From Desulfurococcales archaeon (lineage in GTDB: Archaea > Thermoproteota > Thermoprotei_A > Sulfolobales > Fervidicoccaceae): 5,231 bases of DNA. The stretch spans positions 1 to 5,231 of the forward strand of contig JALTXS010000034.1 in NCBI GenBank assembly GCA_027048265.1, given 5' to 3'. The notes under the pieces are model-generated. The model did not search any database. It was not told the DNA's origin and saw only the letters and a program-made list of their open reading frames with translations. Positions within the stretch are counted from its first letter, which is position 1; every line of letters begins with the position of its first letter. Shown one piece after another: positions 1 through 4,814 of this stretch. The position numbers and the translations under genes were made by a program.

Positions 1-325
1 GCCACATGGGGTACTCTGTACGGTGGTGATCGACCACGTGGAGCCTCTCGCCATCCATGCCCCGTGGAGGCTGGGGAGGCCACTTTATACCATAGTCTAG
101 CACCAGGAGCCGAGCCTCCTGCCTTTCCACCGTATCGCCCAGGGCTTCCACGACGGCCTGGGGTGAGAAGGAGCCTATTGGGGGGATGGTGGCACGGGTC
201 TCCGTTTCATCGCCTCTAATTGTCCGGGCTTTTATTACCAGAGCTGCAGAGGCCATGCCATCGGTGTCCCAGTGGTGAACCATGTGGAGGGGGGTCTGGG
301 GTTCGAGTACCCTTTCCCCGAGCAC
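1..325 (-). CDS. DHH-family phosphoesterase, N-terminal part (cut by window edge)
   Basis: The frame is open from about position 325 to the window edge and gives 108 residues. It carries the DHH superfamily metal-binding motifs in order: H-W-D-T-D-G at residues 18-23 followed by the small-residue helix start M-A-S-A-A-L, a LVLDYG strand with Asp77, and V-V-D-H-H at 96-100. These residues bind Mn2+ in RecJ, NrnA and related phosphoesterases. The rest, including any DHHA1 substrate domain, lies outside the window. It starts 19 nt after the sat stop and is probably co-transcribed with it. The start is uncertain. GTG at 325 keeps a complete first beta strand (PLHMVH) but has no clear Shine-Dalgarno site. 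ATG at 283 would leave only three residues before the metal-binding H18, and a TTG overlapping the end of sat is also in frame. Family membership is clear; the substrate (pAp, short RNA, DNA) is not. The link to sat makes 3'-phosphoadenosine-5'-phosphate an attractive guess. Confidence 0.85.
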   Translation of the reverse strand, partial: MLGERVLEPQTPLHMVHHWDTDGMASAALVIKARTIRGDETETRATIPPIGSFSPQAVVEALGDTVERQEARLLVLDYGIKWPPQPPRGMDGERLHVVDHHRTEYPMW

Positions 326-344
326 TTTGCAGGTATTACAACCG

Positions 345-1493
345 TTACTCTGTGAAGGGGTTGTCAAACTCCATCACGACCTGGGCGACTTCCCTGCGCA
401 TCATGGTCTCGGGGGGCATCTGCTTGTTGGCGAGGAGGCTTCGTAGCTTGGTGCCGCTTATCCTTATGCGGTGCTCGTCGCCGTGGGGGCATATCTTCTC
501 ATTAACCATCCCCCCGCACTTGGTGCAGTAGAAGCTCTCCCTTATGAAGAGGGGGGTTATCCCCAGGTCGGGGAACTCCCTGAAGATGTCCCAGGCCTCG
601 TAGGGCCCGTAGTAGCTCCCCACCCCCGCGTGGTCCCTCCCCACGATGAAGTGTGTGGCCCCATAGTTCTTCCTCACAATGGCGTGGAACACCGCCTCCC
701 GGGGCCCCGCGTACCTCATCTGCATGCGAAGGACGCTCAGCACAACGCTGTTTGGGGGGTAGTAGTGTCGTATGAGCTCCTCGTAGGCCCTTATTATCAC
801 CTCGTCCCTGAAGTCCCCGGGCTTCTTCCACCCCACCAGGGGGTGTATCAGGAGCCCGTCGGTGAAGGTGAGGGCGGCCTTCTGCACGTACTCGTGGCCC
901 AGGTGGGGCACGTTCCTCGTCTGGAAGGCGACTATGGTTCTCCATCCCCTCTCCCTGAAGAGAACCCGGGTCTCTATGGGCCAGAGTCTCAGGGCCTGGA
1001 AGGGCTCGGGGGGCTCCTCCAGGAGCTCCAGCCTCCCCCCCACGAGGAGGCCCCCCATCTCCCCCAGCTTGGCAACACCGGGGTGCCCTGGGTCGGTTGT
1101 CCTGTAGACCCTCTCCGCGTACTCGGCCCGGTCCCATGCATATATGTCCTCCACGGACATGACCGCCAGCATCCGGCCCCTGTGCGTTAGGGCTATCTCG
1201 TCGCCCACTCCCCAGTCCCTGGCGGCCTCGCTGGGCGTGTCGAGAACAATGGGTATGGGCCAGGGCAGGTCGTTGGAGAGCCTCATGTGTAGTAGGACGC
1301 TCTCATAGTCCTCCTCTGTGAGGAACCCCTCCAGGGGGCTGTAAGCACCATGGGCGATGTTCGCCACATCAGCGGCCCGGGTGTCGTCGAGCTCCAGCTG
1401 GGGCATCCCCTGGGCCTCTTCGAGGAGCCTCTCCCTCCTCCTGCCATGTGCAACCCTGCGGACGAGCCTCCCTCCATGGGGCTGCGAGACCAT
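345..1493 (-). CDS. sat: Sulfate adenylyltransferase (ATP sulfurylase)
   Basis: This enzyme catalyses ATP + sulfate -> adenosine 5'-phosphosulfate + PPi in the cytoplasm, the first step of sulfate activation. The 382 residues match the single-domain archaeal/bacterial Sat length. An N-terminal PUA-like region (about 1-160, including AYSPLEGFL at 50-58) precedes the catalytic nucleotidyltransferase fold. That fold carries Q-T-R-N at 191-194, H-L-G-H at 197-200, and G-R-D-H-A-G at 285-290, which are the ATP/sulfate-binding signatures. Cys323, Cys326 and Cys335 with His337 or His341 form a zinc-ribbon-like cluster, as in thermophilic Sat proteins. ISGTKLR (345-351) is the usual C-terminal signature. 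There is no fused APS kinase; cysC is separate at 3167-3718. The ATG start is supported by GGTGAT three bases upstream. It lies 27 nt after an RHH gene and 19 nt before the DHH gene, so it is probably an internal operon gene. Confidence 0.97.
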   Translation of the reverse strand: MVSQPHGGRLVRRVAHGRRRERLLEEAQGMPQLELDDTRAADVANIAHGAYSPLEGFLTEEDYESVLLHMRLSNDLPWPIPIVLDTPSEAARDWGVGDEIALTHRGRMLAVMSVEDIYAWDRAEYAERVYRTTDPGHPGVAKLGEMGGLLVGGRLELLEEPPEPFQALRLWPIETRVLFRERGWRTIVAFQTRNVPHLGHEYVQKAALTFTDGLLIHPLVGWKKPGDFRDEVIIRAYEELIRHYYPPNSVVLSVLRMQMRYAGPREAVFHAIVRKNYGATHFIVGRDHAGVGSYYGPYEAWDIFREFPDLGITPLFIRESFYCTKCGGMVNEKICPHGDEHRIRISGTKLRSLLANKQMPPETMMRREVAQVVMEFDNPFTE

Positions 1494-1496
1494 GCT

Positions 1497-1502
1497 ATCA
1501 CC
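1497..1502 (-). promoter_or_regulatory. Shine-Dalgarno site of sat
   Basis: On the minus strand GGTGAT lies three bases before the sat ATG and matches the archaeal anti-Shine-Dalgarno core. It fixes the sat start and indicates translation from an internal site of a polycistronic mRNA. Confidence 0.75.
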
Positions 1503-1520
1503 GGGTTCCTCCGACTAGGC

Positions 1521-1781
1521 CTAGATGTAGCCGAGGCGCCTCAGCTTCTCAAGTATCCTCTCCCGCTCCTCCTCGCTCAGGCCCTCGGCCTGGAGCTTCT
1601 CTCTCTCCATCTCAGCGACAACGTCCCGGAGCACGTAGACCACGAACTGGCTCACGCTGGTGAACCCCGTGTCCTTTATGAGCTCCTGTATCCTCTTGTA
1701 CAGGGTTACGGGGATGGACACGGTAGTGTAGCCTTCCCTCCCACCACCCGCTCTATCCGATGGCTTGCGCGGCAACCCCAC
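1521..1781 (-). CDS. Ribbon-helix-helix (CopG/MetJ-type) protein A
   Basis: This is a small protein of up to 86 residues with the pattern of a ribbon-helix-helix DNA-binding domain. A beta strand with alternating residues, Y-T-T-V-S-I-P, sits at 18-24. Helix A covers about 25-38 (VTLYKRIQELIKDTG), and helix B starts at the S-V-S-Q-F turn (42-46) and runs to about 60. An acidic/basic helical tail (68-86) ends in LRRLGYI. RHH proteins bind DNA as dimers through the paired strand; a regulator or antitoxin role is typical, but no toxin partner is seen here. The tail matches that of the next upstream RHH protein, so the two look like diverged tandem paralogues. The first in-frame start is GTG at 1781. 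A TTG at 1775 is spaced better (7 nt) from a GGTG at 1783-1786 and would give 84 residues. The gene sits 27 nt before sat and is probably co-transcribed with it. Family is confident; target and role are inferred. Confidence 0.85.
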   Translation of the reverse strand: MGLPRKPSDRAGGGREGYTTVSIPVTLYKRIQELIKDTGFTSVSQFVVYVLRDVVAEMEREKLQAEGLSEEERERILEKLRRLGYI

Positions 1782-1811
1782 GCACCAGTGAGAATGGGTA
1801 ATGCGGGGAGG

Positions 1812-2024
1812 CTACATGTAGCCCAGGGCCCGCAGCCTCTCCTTGACCTTCTCCTCGTCCTCCTCACTCATCTCCGAGCCTGGGCCCTCCTCCTCGAGCA
1901 CTGTCTCGAGGACGAAGTCGAGGAACTCCTCCAGGCTGTCGAAGCCCCCCTGCTCTTCTATGAACTTGCGGGCCTTCTCGACCAAGTCTTTCCTGATGGT
2001 GACCTGTACGCGCTCTCCGCTCAC
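1812..2024 (-). CDS. Ribbon-helix-helix protein B, first gene of the sat unit
   Basis: This 70-residue protein has an N-terminal strand E-R-V-Q-V-T-I-R (4-11). Helix A covers about 13-26 (DLVEKARKFIEEQG), and the F-D-S-L-E-E-F turn (28-34) leads into helix B up to about 45. A flexible acidic linker and a charged tail, SEEDEEKVKERLRALGYM (53-70), follow. This is the layout of a CopG-like RHH DNA-binding protein. An in-frame GTG at 2033 exists, but it lies inside the strong GGAGGTGA site; GTG at 2024, five bases after that site, is therefore chosen. The gene is the first after a TATA-like promoter and precedes RHH protein A by 30 nt (to GTG 1781) or 36 nt (to TTG 1775). The position fits an autoregulated local repressor of the sat unit, which is inference. 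A type II antitoxin is an alternative, but no toxin gene is adjacent. Confidence 0.85.
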   Translation of the reverse strand: MSGERVQVTIRKDLVEKARKFIEEQGGFDSLEEFLDFVLETVLEEEGPGSEMSEEDEEKVKERLRALGYM

Positions 2025-2029
2025 ACGCG

Positions 2030-2037
2030 TCACCTCC
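2030..2037 (-). promoter_or_regulatory. Strong Shine-Dalgarno site deciding the start of RHH protein B
   Basis: The minus-strand sequence GGAGGTGA is an eight-base match to the archaeal 16S anti-Shine-Dalgarno end. It overlaps an in-frame GTG at 2033-2031, which therefore cannot sensibly be the start. GTG at 2024-2022 sits five bases downstream, shortening the longest ORF by three codons. Confidence 0.8.
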
Positions 2038-2040
2038 AGC

Positions 2041-2072
2041 TGGGCCTTAATGACTTTTAATTACAATATAAA
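2041..2072 (-). promoter_or_regulatory. Probable promoter of the RHH-RHH-sat-DHH unit
   Basis: Read on the minus strand, TTTATATT (2072-2065) is a good archaeal TATA box in GC-rich surroundings. Start of transcription is expected about 25 bases downstream, near 2040-2045, leaving a leader of about 18-20 nt that contains the strong Shine-Dalgarno site. Between TATA box and expected start the plus strand has TTTAATTA (2056-2063), an 8-mer also present twice in the cysC promoter palindrome. A repressor bound there would block polymerase. The position of the start is inferred from archaeal spacing rules. Confidence 0.6.
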
Positions 2073-2124
2073 CCTAACTCCTGCCCGAGCCATTTCCTTA
2101 ATAAACAATTATACAATACATAAT

Positions 2125-2238
2125 ATGGCTAGACCACTGTACCTAAAGAGATGCTCTAGGAGGACAACGCCTTCCCCACACCCACCCCTGACAGAGAAGG
2201 TGGGGCGAGCAATACTCCTGGCACCCTACGACGACTAG
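2125..2238 (+). CDS. Doubtful small ORF, 37 codons
   Basis: An ATG directly after the AT-rich block opens a 37-codon frame beginning MARPLYLKRC and ending LLAPYDD before TAG. TATA-like TTAATAAA (2098-2105) is centred about 24 bases upstream of the ATG, so a leaderless message is conceivable. There is no Shine-Dalgarno site. The same frame continues past TAG (2236) and a second TAG (2275) to TAA at 2338, with a plausible-looking run ESILELMLTHGS between the two TAGs. It could therefore be the remnant of a longer gene. I recognise no family and see no membrane segment or domain. It may equally be chance within a non-coding transcript. Confidence 0.15.
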   Translation: MARPLYLKRCSRRTTPSPHPPLTEKVGRAILLAPYDD

Positions 2239-2247
2239 GAGAGTATT
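2181..2247 (+). repeat. Two consecutive stem-loops in the intergenic region
   Basis: The first inverted repeat is CCCACC (2181-2186) / GGTGGG (2199-2204) with a 12-base loop. The second is AATACTCCT (2211-2219) against AGG(AG)AGTATT (2237-2247), nine pairs with a two-base bulge and a 17-base loop. Both lie inside the doubtful small ORF or just beyond its stop and may shape a short plus-strand RNA. No C/D box pair, tRNA arm or known riboswitch motif is evident. Confidence 0.35.
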
Positions 2248-2366
2248 CTCGAACTGATGCTGACACACGGCAGCTAGAAAGCCATACCTCCCGAGGAGAT
2301 GATGACAAACACGTTTCTCCCTCCTCGACTACCCGCCTAAAATACACGCGTTTTTAGAGGAGGAGT

Positions 2367-3134
2367 TCAGGTGAGGAAGCGGAGCCCCAGGAGGCCCAGT
2401 AGCAGCATTAGGGCCCCTGAGAGGAGCATGCTCCGTGTGCTGGATTTCCTTTTTCCGAGGCCCAGCCAGGCCCCACCCGCTGAGCCTAGGAGGCTACCCG
2501 AAACCGCCGTGAGGGTTGCCTCGGGTTCTAGTCCGAAGCTCGCAGCGTAGGGGATGAGGGTCGCGGCGAGTATTGCCAGCTCGGAGAACACAGTCCGGTA
2601 GACTATGGTGCCGAAGTCCCTGCAGGAGAGGCTCTGGAGGGCGATCATGACGGGTGTTATCCCCGCCCCCACCACTCCCTTTACCAGCCCCCCCGCAACA
2701 CCAGAAGCGACGCTTATCAGGGCCTCGCCTCCCCGTGGATTGCCCTTGCAGCTTCTTTTCGTAAGACTGAGGAGAGCGAGGCTGAAGCCCGAGGCTACCA
2801 GCAGGAGCCCCGAGGCCATAACCCTGGTCTCGCTACGCAGCCCCACGCCTAGAAACATTGCTGCAGTGAAGGCGGTTAGGGAGCCTAGGGTTAGTAGGGC
2901 TATGCTGTGGGCGTCTCTCCTGCCCCTCTGCTCGCTCCTGGTCCGGTGGGCGGATGTAGCTAGGGCCGAGGTGAGCTGTGCGGCGAGTATGGAGGGCATC
3001 ATCGTGTTAGCGTCTAGGCCGATGAGGGTTACCAGGACTATCATGGTGAGAGAGAAGGCGACTCCCATCCAGGAGTAAAGGAGGCTCGCTACAAGGGATG
3101 TGGCGAGAAGGACGGGGAGTAGGGGGGTCTCCAT
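2367..3134 (-). CDS. TauE/SafE-family membrane transporter
   Basis: A 255-residue, highly hydrophobic protein with seven or eight likely membrane segments (roughly 4-20, 26-42, 77-97, 105-124, 138-166, 180-198, 206-226, 235-253). The glycine-rich motif S-G-V-A-G-G-L-V-K-G-V-V-G-A-G (144-158) and the N-terminal half equivalent, with Q-L-T-S-A-L-A-T-S-A-H-R (53-64) at a cytoplasmic turn, are typical of TauE/SafE (DUF81). This family moves sulfite, sulfoacetate or other anions across the membrane, and members often sit in sulfur-metabolism operons. The gene begins 32 nt after the cysC stop, with GGAG eight bases before its ATG, so it is probably co-transcribed with cysC. That context suggests a sulfate or sulfite substrate, but direction and substrate cannot be read from the sequence. 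The usual family length is about 250-270 residues, so the protein looks complete. Confidence 0.87.
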   Translation of the reverse strand: METPLLPVLLATSLVASLLYSWMGVAFSLTMIVLVTLIGLDANTMMPSILAAQLTSALATSAHRTRSEQRGRRDAHSIALLTLGSLTAFTAAMFLGVGLRSETRVMASGLLLVASGFSLALLSLTKRSCKGNPRGGEALISVASGVAGGLVKGVVGAGITPVMIALQSLSCRDFGTIVYRTVFSELAILAATLIPYAASFGLEPEATLTAVSGSLLGSAGGAWLGLGKRKSSTRSMLLSGALMLLLGLLGLRFLT

Positions 3135-3166
3135 CCCGGGGTCTCCCTTTCCTAGAGCTGAGTGCT

Positions 3167-3718
3167 TTAGGATTCTTTTCGGCAGATGTCCCTTAGAAGC
3201 CCTTGGGACTCAATGTACTCTAGGAGCTTCTGGGTGCTCTCCTCCACCGTCTCCCTCTCCGTGTCTATGACAAGCTCGGGGCTCTGGGGCTCCTCGTAGG
3301 GGTCTGATATGCCGGTGAAGTTGCTTATCTCCCCCGAGAGGGCCTTCTTGTAGAGGCCCTTGGGGTCCCTCTTAATCACCGTATCGAGGCTGGCCTTGAC
3401 GTAGACCTCGTGGAAGGGGACCTCCTCCTCAACAATCTCCCTAACCCGGGCCCGGGTGGAACGGTAGGGTGAGACGAAGCTGCAGAGTGTCAGCACCCCA
3501 TTCCTCGCCAGGAGCCTCGCGATCCAGGCCACGCGTAGTAGGTGTCTCTCCCTCTCTTCTCGGGTGAACCCCGCGCCCACGTTGATTGTCCTGCGGACCC
3601 AGTCGCCGTCCAGGAGCTCCACCCGGTACCCCCGTGCCTCAAGGGCTTCCTTGACCCTCTGGGCGAGGGTGGTCTTCCCGCTTCCGGGCAGGCCGGTGAG
3701 CCATACGACTCCTGCCAT
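3167..3718 (-). CDS. cysC: Adenylyl-sulfate (APS) kinase
   Basis: Catalyses APS + ATP -> PAPS + ADP in the cytoplasm, following Sat. The 183 residues match a stand-alone APS kinase. The P-loop G-L-P-G-S-G-K-T is at 9-16, L-D-G-D at 36-39 with following Arg42/Arg43, and F-V-S-P-Y-R at 81-86 is the family signature. R-D-P-K-G-L-Y-K-K-A (117-126) and N-F-T-G-I-S-D-P-Y-E-E-P (133-144) form the substrate lid and APS-binding loop. The bacterial E-N-I-R-R helix motif is replaced by E-R-H-L-L-R-V-A-W-I-A-R-L-L (57-70), a form I associate with crenarchaeal enzymes. The P-loop begins only eight residues from the ATG, so the start is well constrained. No good Shine-Dalgarno site precedes it, and an AT-rich box about 14-33 bases upstream implies a leaderless mRNA. 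It leads a two-gene unit with the TauE/SafE transporter. Confidence 0.96.
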   Translation of the reverse strand: MAGVVWLTGLPGSGKTTLAQRVKEALEARGYRVELLDGDWVRRTINVGAGFTREERERHLLRVAWIARLLARNGVLTLCSFVSPYRSTRARVREIVEEEVPFHEVYVKASLDTVIKRDPKGLYKKALSGEISNFTGISDPYEEPQSPELVIDTERETVEESTQKLLEYIESQGLLRDICRKES

Positions 3719-3731
3719 GGTGCTCGACCCC

Positions 3732-3751
3732 TTTAATTAAATTTAATTAAA
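3732..3751 (-). promoter_or_regulatory. Palindromic AT-rich promoter of cysC
   Basis: TTTAATTAAATTTAATTAAA is a perfect 20-base palindrome with no GC pair, and it also consists of two tandem TTTAATTAAA-like decamers. It ends 13 bases before the cysC ATG. Taking the upstream half as the TATA box (centre near 3746), transcription would begin within a few bases of the ATG at 3718, so the message is probably leaderless. The symmetry also makes it a candidate operator for a dimeric regulator; the 8-mer TTTAATTA recurs in the sat-unit promoter. Promoter role is likely; operator role is inference. Confidence 0.65.
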
Positions 3752-3777
3752 CATGTAAGCAGGAAGAAGCCCGGACC

Positions 3778-3806
3778 AATAAAAACCTTGCCCCCGATAA
3801 TGGGGG
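3778..3806 (-). terminator. Hairpin and T-tract, probable terminator after hxlB
   Basis: Minus strand: CCCCCATTATCGGGGG (five GC pairs, six-base loop) followed after five bases by TTTTTATT. This lies about 130 bases after the hxlB stop and just before the cysC promoter, where read-through from hxlB would need to be stopped. Archaeal termination relies mainly on the T-run; the stem may or may not matter. Confidence 0.5.
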
Positions 3807-3870
3807 AGAACCCAACCAGGGCTTTGAAAAGGAACAATCTCTATAGAAATCCTAATTCAAGCTATACACA

Positions 3871-3902
3871 ATAGAGGGATGTTAACAGCGTAATCCCTCG
3901 AT
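3871..3902. repeat. Imperfect inverted repeat downstream of hxlB
   Basis: ATAGAGGGAT (3871-3880) and ATCCCTCGAT (3893-3902) pair at nine of ten positions, with a perfect seven-base core GAGGGAT/ATCCCTC and a 12-base loop. No long T-run follows on either strand, so it is not an obvious terminator. It may stabilise the 3' end of the hxlB message or be a protein-binding site. Confidence 0.45.
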
Positions 3903-3933
3903 AAAATCAGGGAGTAGGAGTAAGGTGGTGGGC

Positions 3934-4632
3934 CTAGAGTTCTATGTTGGCGTGGTTTCGCTTAAGCTGGTCCTCGGTCTTGCCCAAGAGGTGCATGAGC
4001 TCCGCTATGAGCCCGTCGAGGACAATCATGGTCGTGTCCTCGAACAGTGTCCCCAGGGGCGCGAGGGGCTCGTGTATGCCTAGGACCTGCCGGGCGAAGT
4101 AGTCCGTCTCCTCCGCCAGCTTGGTCCTCCCCGGGACCACCACCACGTGATCCGCTAGCTCGCCCAGGGGGCTGTCAGGGTGGCTGGTCACGGCTATTAT
4201 CCGGGCCCCCGCCCTCTTCGCTGCCTTAGCGGCTGTGACTATGAGCTCGGTGCGCCCCGAGCCACTAATAGCAAAAACAATGTCACCCGAACCCACCGCG
4301 GGGGTCACGACCTCCCCCAGCACGTAGCTGGGGAACCCCAGGTGCATGAGCCTCATGGCGAAGGCTCGGCCCACCAGCCCACTACGCCCCGCCCCCATGA
4401 CGAGGACCTTGCCCCCAGCCGCCCGGGCGTAGACGAGGAGCTCCACCGCCCGGGCCACACGGGCCCAGTCCAGGTCACTCAACGCCTTCTCAATGAACTC
4501 TACTATCTCCTGCGAAGCAGCCCTCGCATATGGGGCGGGGCCCTGCTCCAGAGCCTCAGTCCTAGCACCATCTCCGGTCAAAACCTGCACCCTTAAAGGC
4601 CTCGGGGGCCCGGGTGAGAAAAACATACCCAC
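3934..4632 (-). CDS. hxlB: 6-phospho-3-hexuloisomerase (SIS domain)
   Basis: Isomerises arabino-3-hexulose-6-phosphate and fructose-6-phosphate in the ribulose monophosphate pathway. Archaea without a classical oxidative pentose pathway run it in the direction that makes ribulose-5-phosphate. The SIS fold is clear: G-A-G-R-S-G at 80-85, F-A-M-R-L-M-H-L-G-F at 91-100, I-S-G-S-G-R-T at 122-128. The PHI-specific stretch G-T-L-F-E-D-T (194-200), D-G-L-I-A-E-L-M (206-213) and ending K-R-N-H-A-N-I-E follow. From the first start (GTG 4632) there are 232 residues, about 30 more before the first SIS motif than in short homologues such as the Methanocaldococcus protein. In-frame alternatives are ATG 4626, GTG 4590 (GAGG nine bases upstream, similar to other spacings here; 218 residues) and TTG 4581. 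The start is therefore open; 4590 is the best supported by a Shine-Dalgarno site. The partner hexulose-phosphate synthase is not in this window, and the gene seems to be its own unit. Confidence 0.93.
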   Translation of the reverse strand: MGMFFSPGPPRPLRVQVLTGDGARTEALEQGPAPYARAASQEIVEFIEKALSDLDWARVARAVELLVYARAAGGKVLVMGAGRSGLVGRAFAMRLMHLGFPSYVLGEVVTPAVGSGDIVFAISGSGRTELIVTAAKAAKRAGARIIAVTSHPDSPLGELADHVVVVPGRTKLAEETDYFARQVLGIHEPLAPLGTLFEDTTMIVLDGLIAELMHLLGKTEDQLKRNHANIEL

Positions 4633-4720
4633 TCATACAGCGGGTATTACCCCCGGGATGGACATGACAAATACACGCCAATTCACCCAACATGCTCCCA
4701 CTGGCAAAGACATAGACACA

Positions 4721-4728
4721 TTTATTTA
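4721..4728. promoter_or_regulatory. TATA-like box in the hxlB/pilin divergent region
   Basis: TTTATTTA is the most AT-rich block between the divergent hxlB and pilin-like genes. For the plus strand it predicts a start near 4750 and a leader of roughly 75 nt before the pilin ATG. Read on the other strand (TAAATAAA) it could serve hxlB, with a leader of about 70-110 nt depending on the hxlB start. A second weak block, CATATCATA at 4742-4750, is an alternative for the plus strand. The surrounding 4633-4827 holds no other gene I can support. Confidence 0.35.
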
Positions 4729-4814
4729 CAAACCATAACAGCATATCATAGGATACCCCTCGGGGCTCCCTGGAACACACTATCTCGTTCACAATTGCGG
4801 CTCCCATGAGAGAC

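Larger units (their letters stand above)
2073..2366. other. Intergenic region between tauE-like gene and sat unit: AT-rich start, hairpins, T-run
   Basis: No convincing gene was found in these 294 bases. 2091-2126 is strongly AT-rich with TATA-like runs (TTAATAAA at 2098-2105, TTATACAAT at 2109-2117), so a plus-strand promoter facing away from the sat unit is possible. AGCCAT (2088-2093) and ATGGCT (2125-2130) form an inverted repeat around it. Further on, two potential plus-strand stem-loops are visible: CCCACC/GGTGGG (2181-2186 with 2199-2204) and AATACTCCT (2211-2219) with AGG-AG-AGTATT (2237-2247, two-base bulge). TTTTT at 2351-2355 could end a plus-strand transcript of about 230 nt. An open minus-strand frame at 2156-2347 has a GTG start without a Shine-Dalgarno site and low-complexity Ser/Arg/Val content, and I do not call it a gene. 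Confidence 0.4.

Noticed and set aside
241..312. GGTTCGAGT at about 300-308 resembling a tRNA T-arm
   Set aside because: The flanking bases do not form a five-pair stem, and the stretch is coding for the DHH N-terminal segment.
471..1190. Long plus-strand frame of 239 codons opposite sat, and another minus-strand frame at 502-1137
   Set aside because: Both overlap the whole catalytic part of sat, which has all family motifs. Long shadow frames are expected in GC-rich DNA, and the translations are Pro/Gly/Arg-rich without motifs.
1521..2024. RHH proteins as antitoxins of a toxin-antitoxin pair
   Set aside because: The neighbours are sat and a second RHH gene; there is no small PIN, RelE, MazF or HEPN-like gene nearby.
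1350..2060. Plus-strand frame of 236 codons across the sat start and both RHH genes
   Set aside because: It is a shadow of three well-supported minus-strand genes with their own Shine-Dalgarno sites; the Leu-rich translation follows from codons of the opposite strand.
2125..2340. Pyrrolysine (TAG) read-through protein
   Set aside because: TAG ends both RHH genes and hxlB in this window, and no pyrrolysine genes or homologues support it; the frame may simply be decayed or random.
2156..2347. Minus-strand frame of 63 codons downstream of the transporter
   Set aside because: GTG start without Shine-Dalgarno site, Ser/Arg/Val-rich low-information translation, no motif; an open frame by chance.
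2293..2355. ATGATGA at 2299-2305 as box C of a C/D-box sRNA
   Set aside because: No CTGA box D follows at suitable distance on the plus strand, and no terminal stem was found.
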